Origin: Petrosia ficiformis
Lineage: Eukaryota > Porifera > Demospongiae > Haplosclerida > Petrosiidae
Direction: 5' to 3'
DNA length: 64,000 nucleotides
NCBI GenBank assembly: GCA_947044365.1
Contig: OX345649.1
Coordinates: 776,930 to 840,929 of the forward strand
Shown here: positions 47,201 to 57,448 of the stretch, in pieces
Layout: every line of letters starts with the position of its first letter
Numbering within the stretch: position 1 is the first letter of the stretch
The notes under the pieces: model-generated
Databases searched by the model: none
What the model was told of the DNA's origin: nothing
What the model saw: the letters and a program-made list of their open reading frames with translations, nothing else
Position numbers and translations under genes: made by a program

Positions 47201-49034
47201 ATGGGAGGATTTTTTTCTTCAGCAGCTGAACCAAACCTTATAGTCCCTACTAAACTAGAGAAAAACTTTGCTCTTGGTGATGGAAGTGAAGGAAGCAGTC
47301 TGCAAGATGCTTTGGAATTCAAGAGTGACAAGGTAAATACATTTCTTTAAGTGATTTGTCTGTCACTAAATTTGTTTTCTCTCCAGATTGATAATCTATA
47401 CACCTGGGACAAAGATTCTAAACAGTTCAAACTTGCTTTTCAGGAACATGGTGTAGCCTATGGGGAAACGAATGCCTCAGCCCAGCTTGCTGAAGTTGAC
47501 CTTAATGAATTGTCAGGGTCATCTAATTTTAAAACCACATTTGACCCTACACCTGTTGAAGCCTGGGGTATTAATTTTGTAGGGGTAGTGGAGGTCAAAC
47601 ATGATAATGGAGATGAGAGAGTGATATATATTCCCGGTACGAGATCATATGACCCAGCAGGAATGTCAGGTGACCCCCATGCAAGTGAACGAATTGGACC
47701 AAGTTGTTCTAGGTCCCAGGCCGCTATCACTGTAGCTCAGATAATGGCAGCATTGTATGGTGCAAAGGAAGATCAAGTGGAAGAACTACAGGAAAAACTG
47801 AGGCCATTGATTACGAGGTATCACGGTAGAGAGGCTCTGTTTGATTGGATGTTTCTACAAATACAGGAAGCTATATATCAAAACAAGTAAATGTAATTAT
47901 GTGTGTGTAGTAATGCATTTTGTGCAAGCGTAGGGCTTCATATAGGATTATGTTCAGCCCACCATACACTAAGCAATGTAAAAGTATACAACACTTTCTT
48001 TGATGTAATACTTGCAACATTCATCAATAATGTTGTGAGTGTTACATGACTAGACAATATTGTCGACATGCAACACTTCCTCTTTGTTACAAGCAACAGT
48101 ATTGCCTAGTGTATAGTGGGCTTTATTATGGAGGGAAAGAATGGATATGTGAAGCACATTACTGCAAGGGGTCTGGGCATATGCTCCGGTTGCTCCCAGT
48201 CCCCTCTGAAGTTGTCCTAGAAGGTTTTTAGCTTAAATGGTAAATTAAATTTCCCAATTCAAAGCTGCTTGAAGCATGAGGTGTAAGTGTGTTGGACTGT
48301 GTGTATATTGATTGTTTCAAGTCATTTGCTAATGGGTGTGTATATTGATTGTTTCAGTCATTTGCTAATGGGTGTGTATATTGATTGTTTCAGTCATTTG
48401 CTAATGGGTGTGTATATTGATTGTTTCAAGTCATTTGCTAATGGGTGTGTATATTGATTGTTTCAGTCATTTGCTAATGGGTGTGTATATTGATTGTTTC
48501 AAGTCATTTGCTAATGGGTGTGTATATTGATTGTTTCAAGTCATTTGCTAATGGGTGTGTATATTGATTGTTTCAAGTCATTTGCTAATGGGTGTGTATA
48601 TTGATTGTTTCAGTCATTTGCTAATGGGTGTGTATATTGATTGTTTCAAGTCATTTGCTAATGGGTGTGTATATTGATTGTTTCAAGTCATTTGCTAATG
48701 GTGTGTATATTGATTGTTTCAAGTCATTTGCTAATGGGTAAAGCACTAAGTAACACTTAACTTCAAGCTCATATTTAAAGTTCTCATTATCTCCGTATAA
48801 TGCAGGGACGTAACGCCATATCCAGAGTTTATCAAAACTCAGATAGAGGCTGGAAAGATTGAGCTAAAAGAAAACAGGGAACATACAAGCAAATATCTGG
48901 AGACATATGATGAAGACAAGCCACGCCCTCCTGTTCAGTTTTATAAAAAAGTGGCCGCAAAGGACAATGTTGAGGAGATATTTAGTGAAGATGAATTGGA
49001 GACGTTTCAACAAGTCATAGCAACTGATCAATAG
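47201..49034 (+). CDS. Orphan 286-aa protein, myristoylation-like N-terminus
   Basis: Three exons, 47201-47332, 47387-47886 and 48806-49034, close in phase to 286 aa. It starts MGGFFSSAAEP, which fits an N-myristoylation site (Gly2, Ser6), so membrane attachment is plausible. There is no transmembrane segment. Residues about 45-200 look globular (NLYTWDKDSKQFKLAF, VEAWGINFVGVVEVKHD, RVIYIPGTRSYDPAGMSGD). A helical, charged tail with ETYDEDKPRPPVQFYKK follows. I do not recognise the family and assign no function. Its last intron is a minisatellite of acceptor-like units plus a MITE. Codon usage and intron style match the neighbours, so there is no sign of transfer. Confidence 0.85.
47956..48122. 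mobile_element. 167-bp MITE with 22-bp inverted ends
   Basis: AGCCCACCATACACTAAGCA and the inverse right end AGCCCACTATACACTAGGCA match 20/22 over the full arm. The second intron of the orphan gene. No clear target duplication was seen. Confidence 0.75.
48275..48740 (+). repeat. 36/37-bp minisatellite with acceptor-like motifs, about 12 copies
   Basis: Units read GGGTGTGTATATTGATTGTT then TCAGTCATTTGCTAAT. The two variants, TTTCAGTC and TTTCAAGTC, differ by one base. It lies upstream of the true acceptor TGCAG at 48805. Confidence 0.97.
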
Positions 49035-49186
49035 AAATCTGACTGCTTTTATGCATGTTCAACTCATGTTTATATAATAGACAATATGAGTATGATTATA
49101 GCACCTTTACAGCTTCTTATAATACATTTTTAATACAATACCACATTCAGCCACGCCCAACCACGTGGCTCACATACTATGGTGGG

Positions 49187-51535
49187 ATGCATAGGTTTGG
49201 AGTGATGGTGAGGGATGGACTGGAGGATTCCTCTCTGTGTATAGCATTAAAAGGCCAGTAAATAATAAATAAGTGTATAATACAATTCTTGATTAAGTGT
49301 ATTGGATAAGGAAGTTTACCATATGATGGTTATCTCTGTCTAGTTGGTGTGGACTTTCTGGATCCTAGTTGTCATTTTAAAGTTTTATATTTCACTATAG
49401 AACATGGTCTTGGTGTACAAGTTGCTCCCAAGACATTTAGTGAAGACGGGATTATTGATTTGTGGATTGGGGAAGGAGTTATTATTCATTATATTAACAA
49501 TGAACACACTGAAGGTGTAACTCCAATGATAAGAGATCGTCTTGTGCAATTAGCTAAAGTATGAGTTTATGATGTTGGGTGTTCAACTTTATAATGTGTA
49601 GTGGCTAGTGAATTAAAGGGACCTAATATCATCAATTACTGGGAACTCGTTTTAAAAGTCTGTTCACGTTCATAATGAACTCAAATTTAAGTTGTAAATG
49701 TATAGTTTAATGTCATAAGGTTAATACATGATTATACTGTAACTCAATAACTTATATGTACTATACTGTATAGTTTAATGTTATAAAGTTAATACATGAT
49801 TATACTGTAACTCAATAACTTATATGTACTATAGTGTATAGTTTAATATCATAAGGTTAATACATGATTATACTGTAACTCAATAACTTATATGTACTAT
49901 AGTGTATAGTTTAATGTTATAAGGTTAATACATGATTATACTGTAACTCAATAACTTATATGCACTATAGTGTATAGTTTAATGTCATAAGGTTAATACT
50001 GTAATGAAGCAATGGATTGAATTGTTGGTCATTCCAAACTATTATGGTAGCTCACTAAAATATATCTCTGAATAACAACAGTTCAACTAAAATGTCTGGG
50101 AAATAGGCTAGTTAATAGGACTATTAAGCCTAATATTTAGTATTACATTGACTCATGGGGCCACCTTGGCTTTAACAGGGTCATTAAAATAATAATAGTA
50201 ATAACTAAATATGGTACTGTAACCTCACTGATCTCTAGGAATATCCGAAGGCAGTAGTATTACTTGAGAATAGTCAGAAAGATTCGAAGAATTTTTCATC
50301 TCTTCAAGAATTAGTGACAATTATGTTGGATCTGTTGTTGATTTGTGTTGATTCACCTCAGGCAGCAGCCAAGTATATCAAGTATTTGGTATGTATGTCT
50401 TTCACTCGATGTATTTACTTTTCTCTATGAATGGTCCTGCAGGTCCAGCAACAAGATCTTTCTGGTAGTAACAGCCCTTCACATCACTCTATTTCAGCTC
50501 ATCCATTCATTTTACAAGCTGTACAATGCTTACCACAAACTGGACGAGTGAAATCACATACACTGTTAAGTCAGTTTAAAAGTAAGGACTTGGATATTAC
50601 TAATGAGTTGAATCTGAGCTCATGAATTCATATATGTGCACGTGTACACACGACATTCATTATGCACACCAGAATTTGTTTTGCAATGAGTCTTGTCTTA
50701 ACTCAATACAATTCTACTTTAGATTAATGACACATTGTGTGCATACATACTAGTTTTGTGATTCTTGTCCCCCGACTGCCACTCCCTACAGGTGAAAGAT
50801 GGTATGTAACAGTTGCTTCAAATTCTTGGTCCAAGCGTCAATCAAACATCCTTTCCATTCAAATAGGACATTGGTTAATGAACGTCTTTTTTTGACATTA
50901 GACACTTAGACCAAGAATTTGAAGCAACTGCTCAAGACTGTTTTTAGCCCGTAGGGTGAGGTGGTTTGGGGCTCGTCTACATACATATAGAAGTAAATAA
51001 ATTGAAGGATAGATTAGAGTCTATTAGTTTGAGGAGTACTGTAATGATAACGAGTGGCCATACTATTTCTGTTCTGATTTCGTGGCAATTCTACTAAGGA
51101 TTCTGTCATGTTCATGAAACTCATGATCCAATATCACAATTGAGTTATTGATTCATTTTAGTTGATGGCAGTTTCTCTATGTACCCTACTAAGAAACTTG
51201 CATTCTACACTAACAACTATGCTACCCGAATTGTATGATGTTGTCTTGGCAACCTGGAGGGATATTCACTCACCATGTAATGCATACATGAAGAAGGCAT
51301 GATGGATTTATATATAGATTTTGCTGATGAAGAGATAATTATATTGATGCTTGTACCTTTTACCTTATTAGGTATTAACGGAATTGCAAGAGCTTCAGAA
51401 GAGGTGATTGCGAAAATATCTCTTAAAAATTGTAGCAACATTTTTTCCATTATGTCCCAGGAACTTACAAGATCAGTTGGAAGCACTAGTGGCAAAATGA
51501 TTCATTCATTCTTTCATGATCCTTCAAATAATTAA
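49187..51535 (+). CDS. FAAP24: Fanconi anaemia core complex-associated protein 24
   Basis: Six exons, 49187-49257, 49369-49558, 50239-50388, 50443-50581, 51372-51403 and 51461-51535, close exactly to 218 aa (human 215). FAAP24 pairs with FANCM and binds single-stranded and branched DNA, loading the Fanconi core complex. The N-terminal part is an inactive XPF/ERCC4-type nuclease fold (GVMVRDGLEDSSLCIAL, KVLYFTIEHGLG, RLVQLAKEYPKAVVLLENSQ). The C-terminal part is a helix-hairpin-helix pair (LQAVQCLPQTGRVKSHTLLS, FKSINGIARASEEELTRSVG) ending KMIHSFF, like human QQIHAFF. Reading through the donor at 50582 gives a premature stop, so the 32-nt exon 51372-51403 is required. The start exon is the least certain. 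CACGTG lies 20 bp upstream. Convergent with the UBZ gene, with 119 bp between stops. Confidence 0.88.
49645..50060 (+). mobile_element. Family A element with expanded 68-bp tandem (about 4.5 units)
   Basis: Left end GTCTGTTCACGTTCATAATG. The AACTCAATAA words at 49741, 49809, 49877 and 49945 define a strict 68-bp period. The right part is shortened. FAAP24 intron 49559-50238. Confidence 0.8.
50810..50930. repeat. 121-bp element with perfect 22-bp inverted arms
   Basis: CAGTTGCTTCAAATTCTTGG (50810 onward, 22 bp in all) is exactly inverted at 50909-50930. Pairing extends inward to about 30 bp with two mismatches. FAAP24 intron 50582-51371. No target duplication is visible. Confidence 0.85.
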
Positions 51536-51654
51536 CGATTTGGAGTGTATATATAGTATATATTAGAAGTTGAGAGGTCATACTGACACGTGCAATTTCT
51601 AATATATACGTGTTATATTCCTTCATGTGATATAAAAATAGTAATTTGATATTT

Positions 51655-53469
51655 TCAATCTAAAATTATTACTTCTAATGGACAACAGATTTCTGTGTGT
51701 TGTTCTAAATCTTGAGCTGTTGAACTGTAATAATAAAAATAAAATATAATCCCTGTAATCCATTGTTCAACTATCCATGGACAACGCTTTCTTCATATAT
51801 TATTAATCATATTAGCATCCAGTCAATCTACATATAGGCGTTTGTCCATCCATCCACGCTATACCCCCATTCATCCTATCTTTCATCTATTCATCCACCC
51901 ATGTTATACCCGTTCATCCAATGGACCCCTAGCTTTCATCCATCCATCTACCTATAGTCATTTGTCCATCCATCCATGCTATACCCATTTGTCCAATGGA
52001 CCCCTAGCTTTCATCCATCCATCTACCTACATGTATAGTCGTTCGTCCATCCATCCATGGTATACCCATTCATCCAATGGACCCCTAGCTTTCATCCATC
52101 CATTTATCCATCCATCTACTTGTACCCATTCGTCCAATGGACCGTTCATCCATTCATCCATCTATCTATGTGTTCAGTTTACCCTTTAGGTAGTTCTAAT
52201 CCACAAATGGGACACGACATAACCTCTTCATTAAATACACATAAATCCACATCTTTAACTAGATCATCAAAATCATCCCATTCATCTTCAAAATCATCCA
52301 AAACTAAGCACTCCGGTTTCAAATCATTAGAAGTGGATACTTGTGAAGTGATGTTATGAGATATGCTGGAAATCTGATTACTAATTGTGGGTGTGGTCAA
52401 TGTAGTGTTGGATACTTGTTTATCACTAGAGTCTCTTGAACGAGTAAATTCTTCATTTTCGGTTTTGGTAGCATAGAACTTGTCCTTTAATATGTGATCA
52501 TTTTGATTGGTGCGATTAGAATAAACTGTGGGTGTGGTTTCAAATTCTAGTGAATGTAATGGTTGACGAGTGAGTAGTTTGTAATTAGGTGGTGGAAGAG
52601 ATATACTTGTATTGTCTGTAGGGGAGTGAAATATCTTCTGCTTTTTTTCTGTTTTCAAAAACTAAAAGAATAAAATATGTATAAGCACTATAAAGGCAGG
52701 CCAGGCAATGCAGATATGTACCTTGTTTCTTATTGAATTCTAATTTCACCGCCATAGTCTGGACACTTGCCCTTTTCTCCTTGTAAACTGAAACCTGGTT
52801 CCTAGACCAGGCACCAACATCTGATATGGAGAGAGGGCAAATAACTAATTGCATTCCATTCTGACAAATGGTTTGCACAGACAGAGGGGGTAGATAGTAT
52901 GTACGTGTCCAGACTACAGCTGCAGTGCAAGAATTGAAATATTGAATTGTTAATTAATATATCTCATATTCCTGGTCTTTGATTATGTAATCCTGGGAGG
53001 ATTACGCCAACATTATATTGTGAAATTATTAAAGCTAGATATTATCACTGTTAGGGATTGGTGTGTTTTTGGGAGGAACCTGTTTCTATTTATAGTAGCA
53101 AATAATATACGTGTACTAATAAAGTACCACATTTCTTTTCTCAAACAGATTTTGAAAATGGATTGATCGAGGGTCAGATTAACAGTCAATACCTTTGATT
53201 TTGGCAGTTGAATTTTATTATCTTTCTGATAGATTGAAGAATATAAAATTTTCCTATAAAGAAAAATGTACTTTAAAGTAGTGGGTGTGGTATACAACAT
53301 GAGGTCCAGCCCTTCCTTACATGGTATGGGAAGGTATTGTGTTGTAATGCTGTTTTTCTGGGGAGATAATAATACAATCGTCATTACTTGTTGACTGTGG
53401 TGGACTAAAAAGGTCTTTGTCTCTTCTTTTCACCTTCAGATATGGTCTTCTTCTCTTTTCTGTGTGCAT
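51655..53469 (-). CDS. UBZ4-like zinc-finger protein, unassigned (ubiquitin-binding, possible DNA repair)
   Basis: Five exons reconstructed with closing phases: 53469-53321, 53253-53193, 52860-52722, 52648-52183, 51724-51655, giving 294 aa. The N-terminus is basic (MHTEKRRRPYLKVKRRDKD). The middle is Ser/Thr/Asn-rich and disordered. An acidic-aromatic block (LVLDDFEDEWDDFDDLVKD) precedes the C-terminal finger, which the last splice joins: CPICG-LELPKG-STAQDLEQ-H-TEI-C. The C-x2-C then H-x3-C spacing is that of RAD18/UBZ4 ubiquitin-binding fingers. Exon 52648 uses the AG inside GAAAACAG; the nearer TAG would break the frame. I cannot name the orthologue. Its position next to FAAP24 makes a damage-response role tempting but unproven. 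Head-to-head with TMEM120. Confidence 0.72.
51841..52172. repeat. About 74-bp minisatellite in the last intron of the UBZ gene
   Basis: Four units contain CCAATGGACCCCTAGCTTTC and CATCCATCCATGCTATACCC. They fill intron 52182-51725. Confidence 0.92.
52870..53190. other. Intron of the UBZ gene
   Basis: Intron 53192-52861. No repeat or additional exon is needed for phase, and none was identified. Confidence 0.5.
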
Positions 53470-53532
53470 AATACTCTAATTAAGCGTACAGTAGTATTTA
53501 AAAAGAATAATATTTAAATTGAGTACCAACAA
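53470..53532. promoter_or_regulatory. Bidirectional promoter UBZ gene / TMEM120
   Basis: 63 bp between divergent ATGs, AT-rich. No E-box was seen. The promoter role is inferred from position. Confidence 0.55.
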
Positions 53533-56500
53533 ATGACAGAAGAGGGCACATCTGACAGTGAACAGGAATCTATTAGAAATAGTTTCCAGAATGTGAAAGT
53601 GAGTTGGAAATTTATTTCAAGTGATGTTTAATAACTCTTCCTGTCAATAAGACCAAATACAAGAGTTTGAATCAACTACGAATCAAACTCAGCCAAGAAG
53701 AAAAAGAATGCAGTCAGTCTGTTCATCAGCTAAAAGAAAAGTTCAAAGATGGCAAAGATGTATTTCGGTAAGCCTCTTACTTTTATAAAGTCTGTCCGTA
53801 ACTCCATATTCCAGGAGCAAGCAGGAGAAATTGGAATATAAAGCAATGCTTGCAACACTACAAGATATGACAAGTACTTTTCGACACCCACCAACGTACA
53901 GTCTCTCTCTGTCTCTCTCTTTCTCTCTCTTTATTAACTTGTAATTTATTAGTACATGTATAATTACATGTATACCTCATCTATATTATCCCCATTTCCA
54001 TTCCGAACATGATTCTCATTCCTATGTTCTATCTTTTGCAGTTTTATTTTAAGAATGATAATAGGAGATATCAGCGTTATTCTTAGCAACAACGAAGACA
54101 AGTGAGTATGTAGCTGTATATATGGAAGAGGCACTTAGAAAGTGGTTGGGAAGTTCTTTAGCACTTTTCCCCCAAATAAGATATGATCACAAAGACACAA
54201 ACCCATAAAACTAGTTTCATGGGCTTCTGGTGTGAGAAAAGATCTTGTTTAGAAAGCTCTGGGAATTTGGCGTCTTCGATTAAATAAAAATTATGTTTGC
54301 TAAGGGTATAAGAAATAACTTCAATAAGGCTATATAATTTACAAGTGCCAATGTACCAATGTACCAATGCACTTTCTCAGGCTCATCCTAATGAGGTGTA
54401 TTTATAGATTATTTTCTCCTTATTATAGGTTAACATACAAACAAGAATATGAAAAATTCAAATTGATTAATACCACTCTCATGATGATATTGACAGTAAT
54501 TAGTCTTATATTCAATCAGTATAAGTGAGTACAGTACTCCACGATAGAGGTAACATGTACAAAACCACATTATGTCGAATGGGTTTATGCTTCATGTTAA
54601 ATAATTAGAGTATATATGGTACTACACTAGTTAGTATATAGGTAGGCAGGTATAGTGTTTCTATCATACATGTAGTACAGTATCACATATGCTATAACTA
54701 TTACATGTATTAATGATGTGGTACATGTACATGTATAATACATGTAATATTAATTCATGTTATATTTCTTTAGTCTACCAAGTGCATTGGTACATTGTGT
54801 TAGTGTGTGGTACTATTTCGCTATCACACTGAGAGAACTAATTCTTATGACAAATGGATCAAAGTGAGTCTTTTCATAACCTCTTTAAGTTTCAATGTGT
54901 CATCCTCCCTCCCTTCATCCTTATCTAAAATCTCTCTCTCTCTCTCTCTCTAAGAATCAACTGGTGGTGGCTTTTACATCATTACTGTAGTATAATCATT
55001 GCTTTACTATTTCTTATATGGTGAGTAATAGTTTCTCCATGCACAGTGTACATGCATATTGCTGTAGTTTACATTCAATGTTCTTTACTTCAGGCCACCT
55101 GGAGAGTGTTACAAATCATTCAAAGCTCAGATTATGCTATTTTCATTTTGTCTCAGTAAGTCTTGAAGTAGTGAATGATGAAAATGATAGTAAATGTAGT
55201 TAGACAATACATGTGTATATATATACAATGTACATGATGGAATGATGAATTGGGATGTAGGGAAGGTTGGTAGATGAATGGAAGATTGATATGGATTCAC
55301 AAAAGAATGGAGGATTAAATTGGTATGGGCATGTGGATGAATGGATAAGGGTAATGGTATGGGGATATGGATAAATTTGTTATGGGAATGTGGATGAATG
55401 GATAAGGGTGATGGTATGGACGTATGGATAAATGGATGGGGTAAGGGTATGGGCATGTGGATAAATGGATGGGTTAATGTTATGGAAGTGTGGATGAATA
55501 GAGAAGGGTGTGGTATGGACATATGGACGAATGGAGAAGGGTATGGTATGGACATATGGACGAAGGTAATGGTATGGGCATGTGGATAAGAGAGTCCTTC
55601 TTGTTTTATAACAGGTTGTGTGATGACATTACAGTTTCGGTATCAGCGTGCAAAATTGTATCGACAGGTTGCCATGGGAAAGACTCACCACATGTCTGTT
55701 AGTCAAGGTAAGGACTATTATAATTCTTCAATTGTTAATTGTTCTTCTCATTTTCAGAGTCTAGTATTTCAATGGTCTTTGATTTCAGTTTTCTAGTGGT
55801 GTGTTTAAGCGGCATTTATGTGAGTTCTACATCTCTGATACTAATCATCCTGTGTTTGAATCATTCTGTATCACACATACCACCTCTCATACCAATCATT
55901 GTATATCACATACTAATCATTCTATATCACATACCAATCATTCCACATCACATATCAAGCATTCTATATCACATACCAATCATTCCACATCACATATCAA
56001 GCATTTTATATCACATACCAATCATTCCACATCACATATCAAGCATTCTACAGTGTATATCTCATACCAATCATTCAATCCTGTATCATTTCTTATGAAT
56101 TTTATTTCTTAATCCACTAATCTCTCTTGTATATATTAGCTATTTCAGTTCTACAATGCTTATAGTCTCTTAAAATTGTATATGTATGAGGCAGATTGTG
56201 ATTACTATCAGGTAACTGGTGTTAAATCTAAGGCCTGCAGGGCCATCCCTATGATTGCTTTCTCTTGGTTTCAAATTATATATCACTATAAATTGTGTTG
56301 TGGAGACACTGGCGCCATCAGCAATGATTGGTCACTACAAAGTAATCATAAGGATACTTCTGTTGTTCTTGTACATGTAGTGCTAGATGAGTTTCGTTAA
56401 ACAAATATATGTATCCCATCACTCCATCTGTCTGACTTAGAAGTGTTTTCAAGCAACGGGTAAATTTGCTCAACAATGGTGGCTATGTGTGTAGTATTGG

Positions 56501-56791
56501 GAAAACACCTTGACAAAGAGCTAGTACTGTTAGTGATAATATAATTGTGGCATCTTGCCCTTAAAGAAAGCTGTACAAACTATGGCTTTCTTTGTGCTGC
56601 CACCTTATGAACAGATTACATTAATCTGCTAATCTGTCACATCCTAGTTCACACTTCTGACTTCTTTTCAGGTATTGTGTCTCAGTGGGATGTTTGTGTT
56701 AGTTGCATTACTGAATTCGCTCACTTTGATGTCGGTCTTGTATTTCAAGTTGAAGAAATTTCTCTCTACCAATCAATTGAAGCAGGAATGA
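53533..56791 (+). CDS. TMEM120: Transmembrane protein 120 (TACAN/NET29 family)
   Basis: Twelve exons: 53533-53598, 53652-53767, 53815-53895, 54042-54101, 54429-54524, 54774-54863, 54955-55020, 55094-55154, 55635-55707, 55758-55819, 56140-56211, 56672-56791, giving 320 aa. TMEM120 proteins are six-TM proteins of the nuclear envelope, ER and plasma membrane, with an N-terminal coiled coil. They bind coenzyme A, and TMEM120A was proposed as a mechanosensor. Here the coiled coil is residues about 15-70 (LRIKLSQEEKECSQSVHQLK). Family blocks are YKQEYEKFKL, VWYYFAITLRELILMTNGSK, INWWWLLHHY, WPPGECYKSF and MGKTHHM. At the ninth exon the frame requires the AG at 55633-55634; an AG about 20 bp earlier (55613-55614) would give an immediate TGA. 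A or B paralogue not assignable. Confidence 0.93.
55225..55600. repeat. GGATGAATGGATAAGGGTAT minisatellite
   Basis: Imperfect units of about 30-60 bp (ATGTGGATGAATGGATAAGG, GTATGGGCATGTGGATAAAT) fill TMEM120 intron 55155-55634. Confidence 0.88.
55855..56070. repeat. CATCACATACCAATCATT minisatellite
   Basis: Units ATATCACATACCAATCATTC and CACATCACATATCAAGCATT repeat in TMEM120 intron 55820-56139. Confidence 0.9.
56443..56620 (-). mobile_element. Family B element, degraded copy
   Basis: Order of conserved blocks (TTTGCTCAACAATGGT, CTAGTACTGTTAGTGATAAT, TGCCCTTAAAGAAAGCTGTA) matches the inverted family B copies, but both ends have decayed. TMEM120 intron. Confidence 0.55.
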
Positions 56792-57448
56792 CATTTTAAT
56801 TAGTTTTAGCAAATTATTCTATTATCACATCATAATCGATATATATCCTCTCTATATTTCATTCAAGTAGTTATTTACAGCTGTATTGTAATGAAATGGG
56901 GGTAATTTGAAAATTTTGAAGTACATATACTAAAATCTGTATATGATGACTATATGTAATATAGTGTATAGTTTAATGTCATAAGGTTAATATACGATTA
57001 TATTTGTAACTCATTAGTGAAGCAATGAATTGAGATTTGACATACAGAAAAAAGAATGGGAAGGATAATTATATGAAAATTATGAAGTTAAAAAGATTGA
57101 TTGTTGGTCTTTACGAACTAAAGTTATGAACATTTTCCTGAGGTCAAAGTGAACATGACATCTGATTAGGACACTCTCCATACTAGTCCTATACAATACA
57201 TTTGTGTATTGAATGGACCTCTTAAAACAAACGACCTTCCATTTGTATCAGGTCACAAACTTATATTGTACAATTGATATTTAATCGAGTGATTTGTATA
57301 TATAATTATATACGAGAAATGCGAAACTGAAAGAATAAATAAAACTGATATCATGAGTATTATAAATTAAACAATTGTTATAAGAGTTAATTAACTAAAC
57401 AGTGAACAATTGTATATAATACTAGCTCCATTGATCCTGTTCAATTAA
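56792..57448. other. Tail-to-tail gap TMEM120 / THYN1
   Basis: 657 bp between the two stop codons. It contains the family A copy at 56930-57165. The remainder is AT-rich with no gene visible. Confidence 0.6.
56930..57165 (+). mobile_element. Family A element, single 68-bp core
   Basis: TAGTGTATAGTTTAATGTCA, TTTGACATACAGAAAAAAGA and the GGTCAAAGTGAACATGAC right end align with the copy at 3642, which has two 68-bp units. Confidence 0.72.

Noticed and set aside
49349..49368. FAAP24 exon 2 beginning at the TAG at 49341-49343
   Set aside because: Phase does not match the first exon. The acceptor at 49366-49368 keeps frame and aligns with the human protein.
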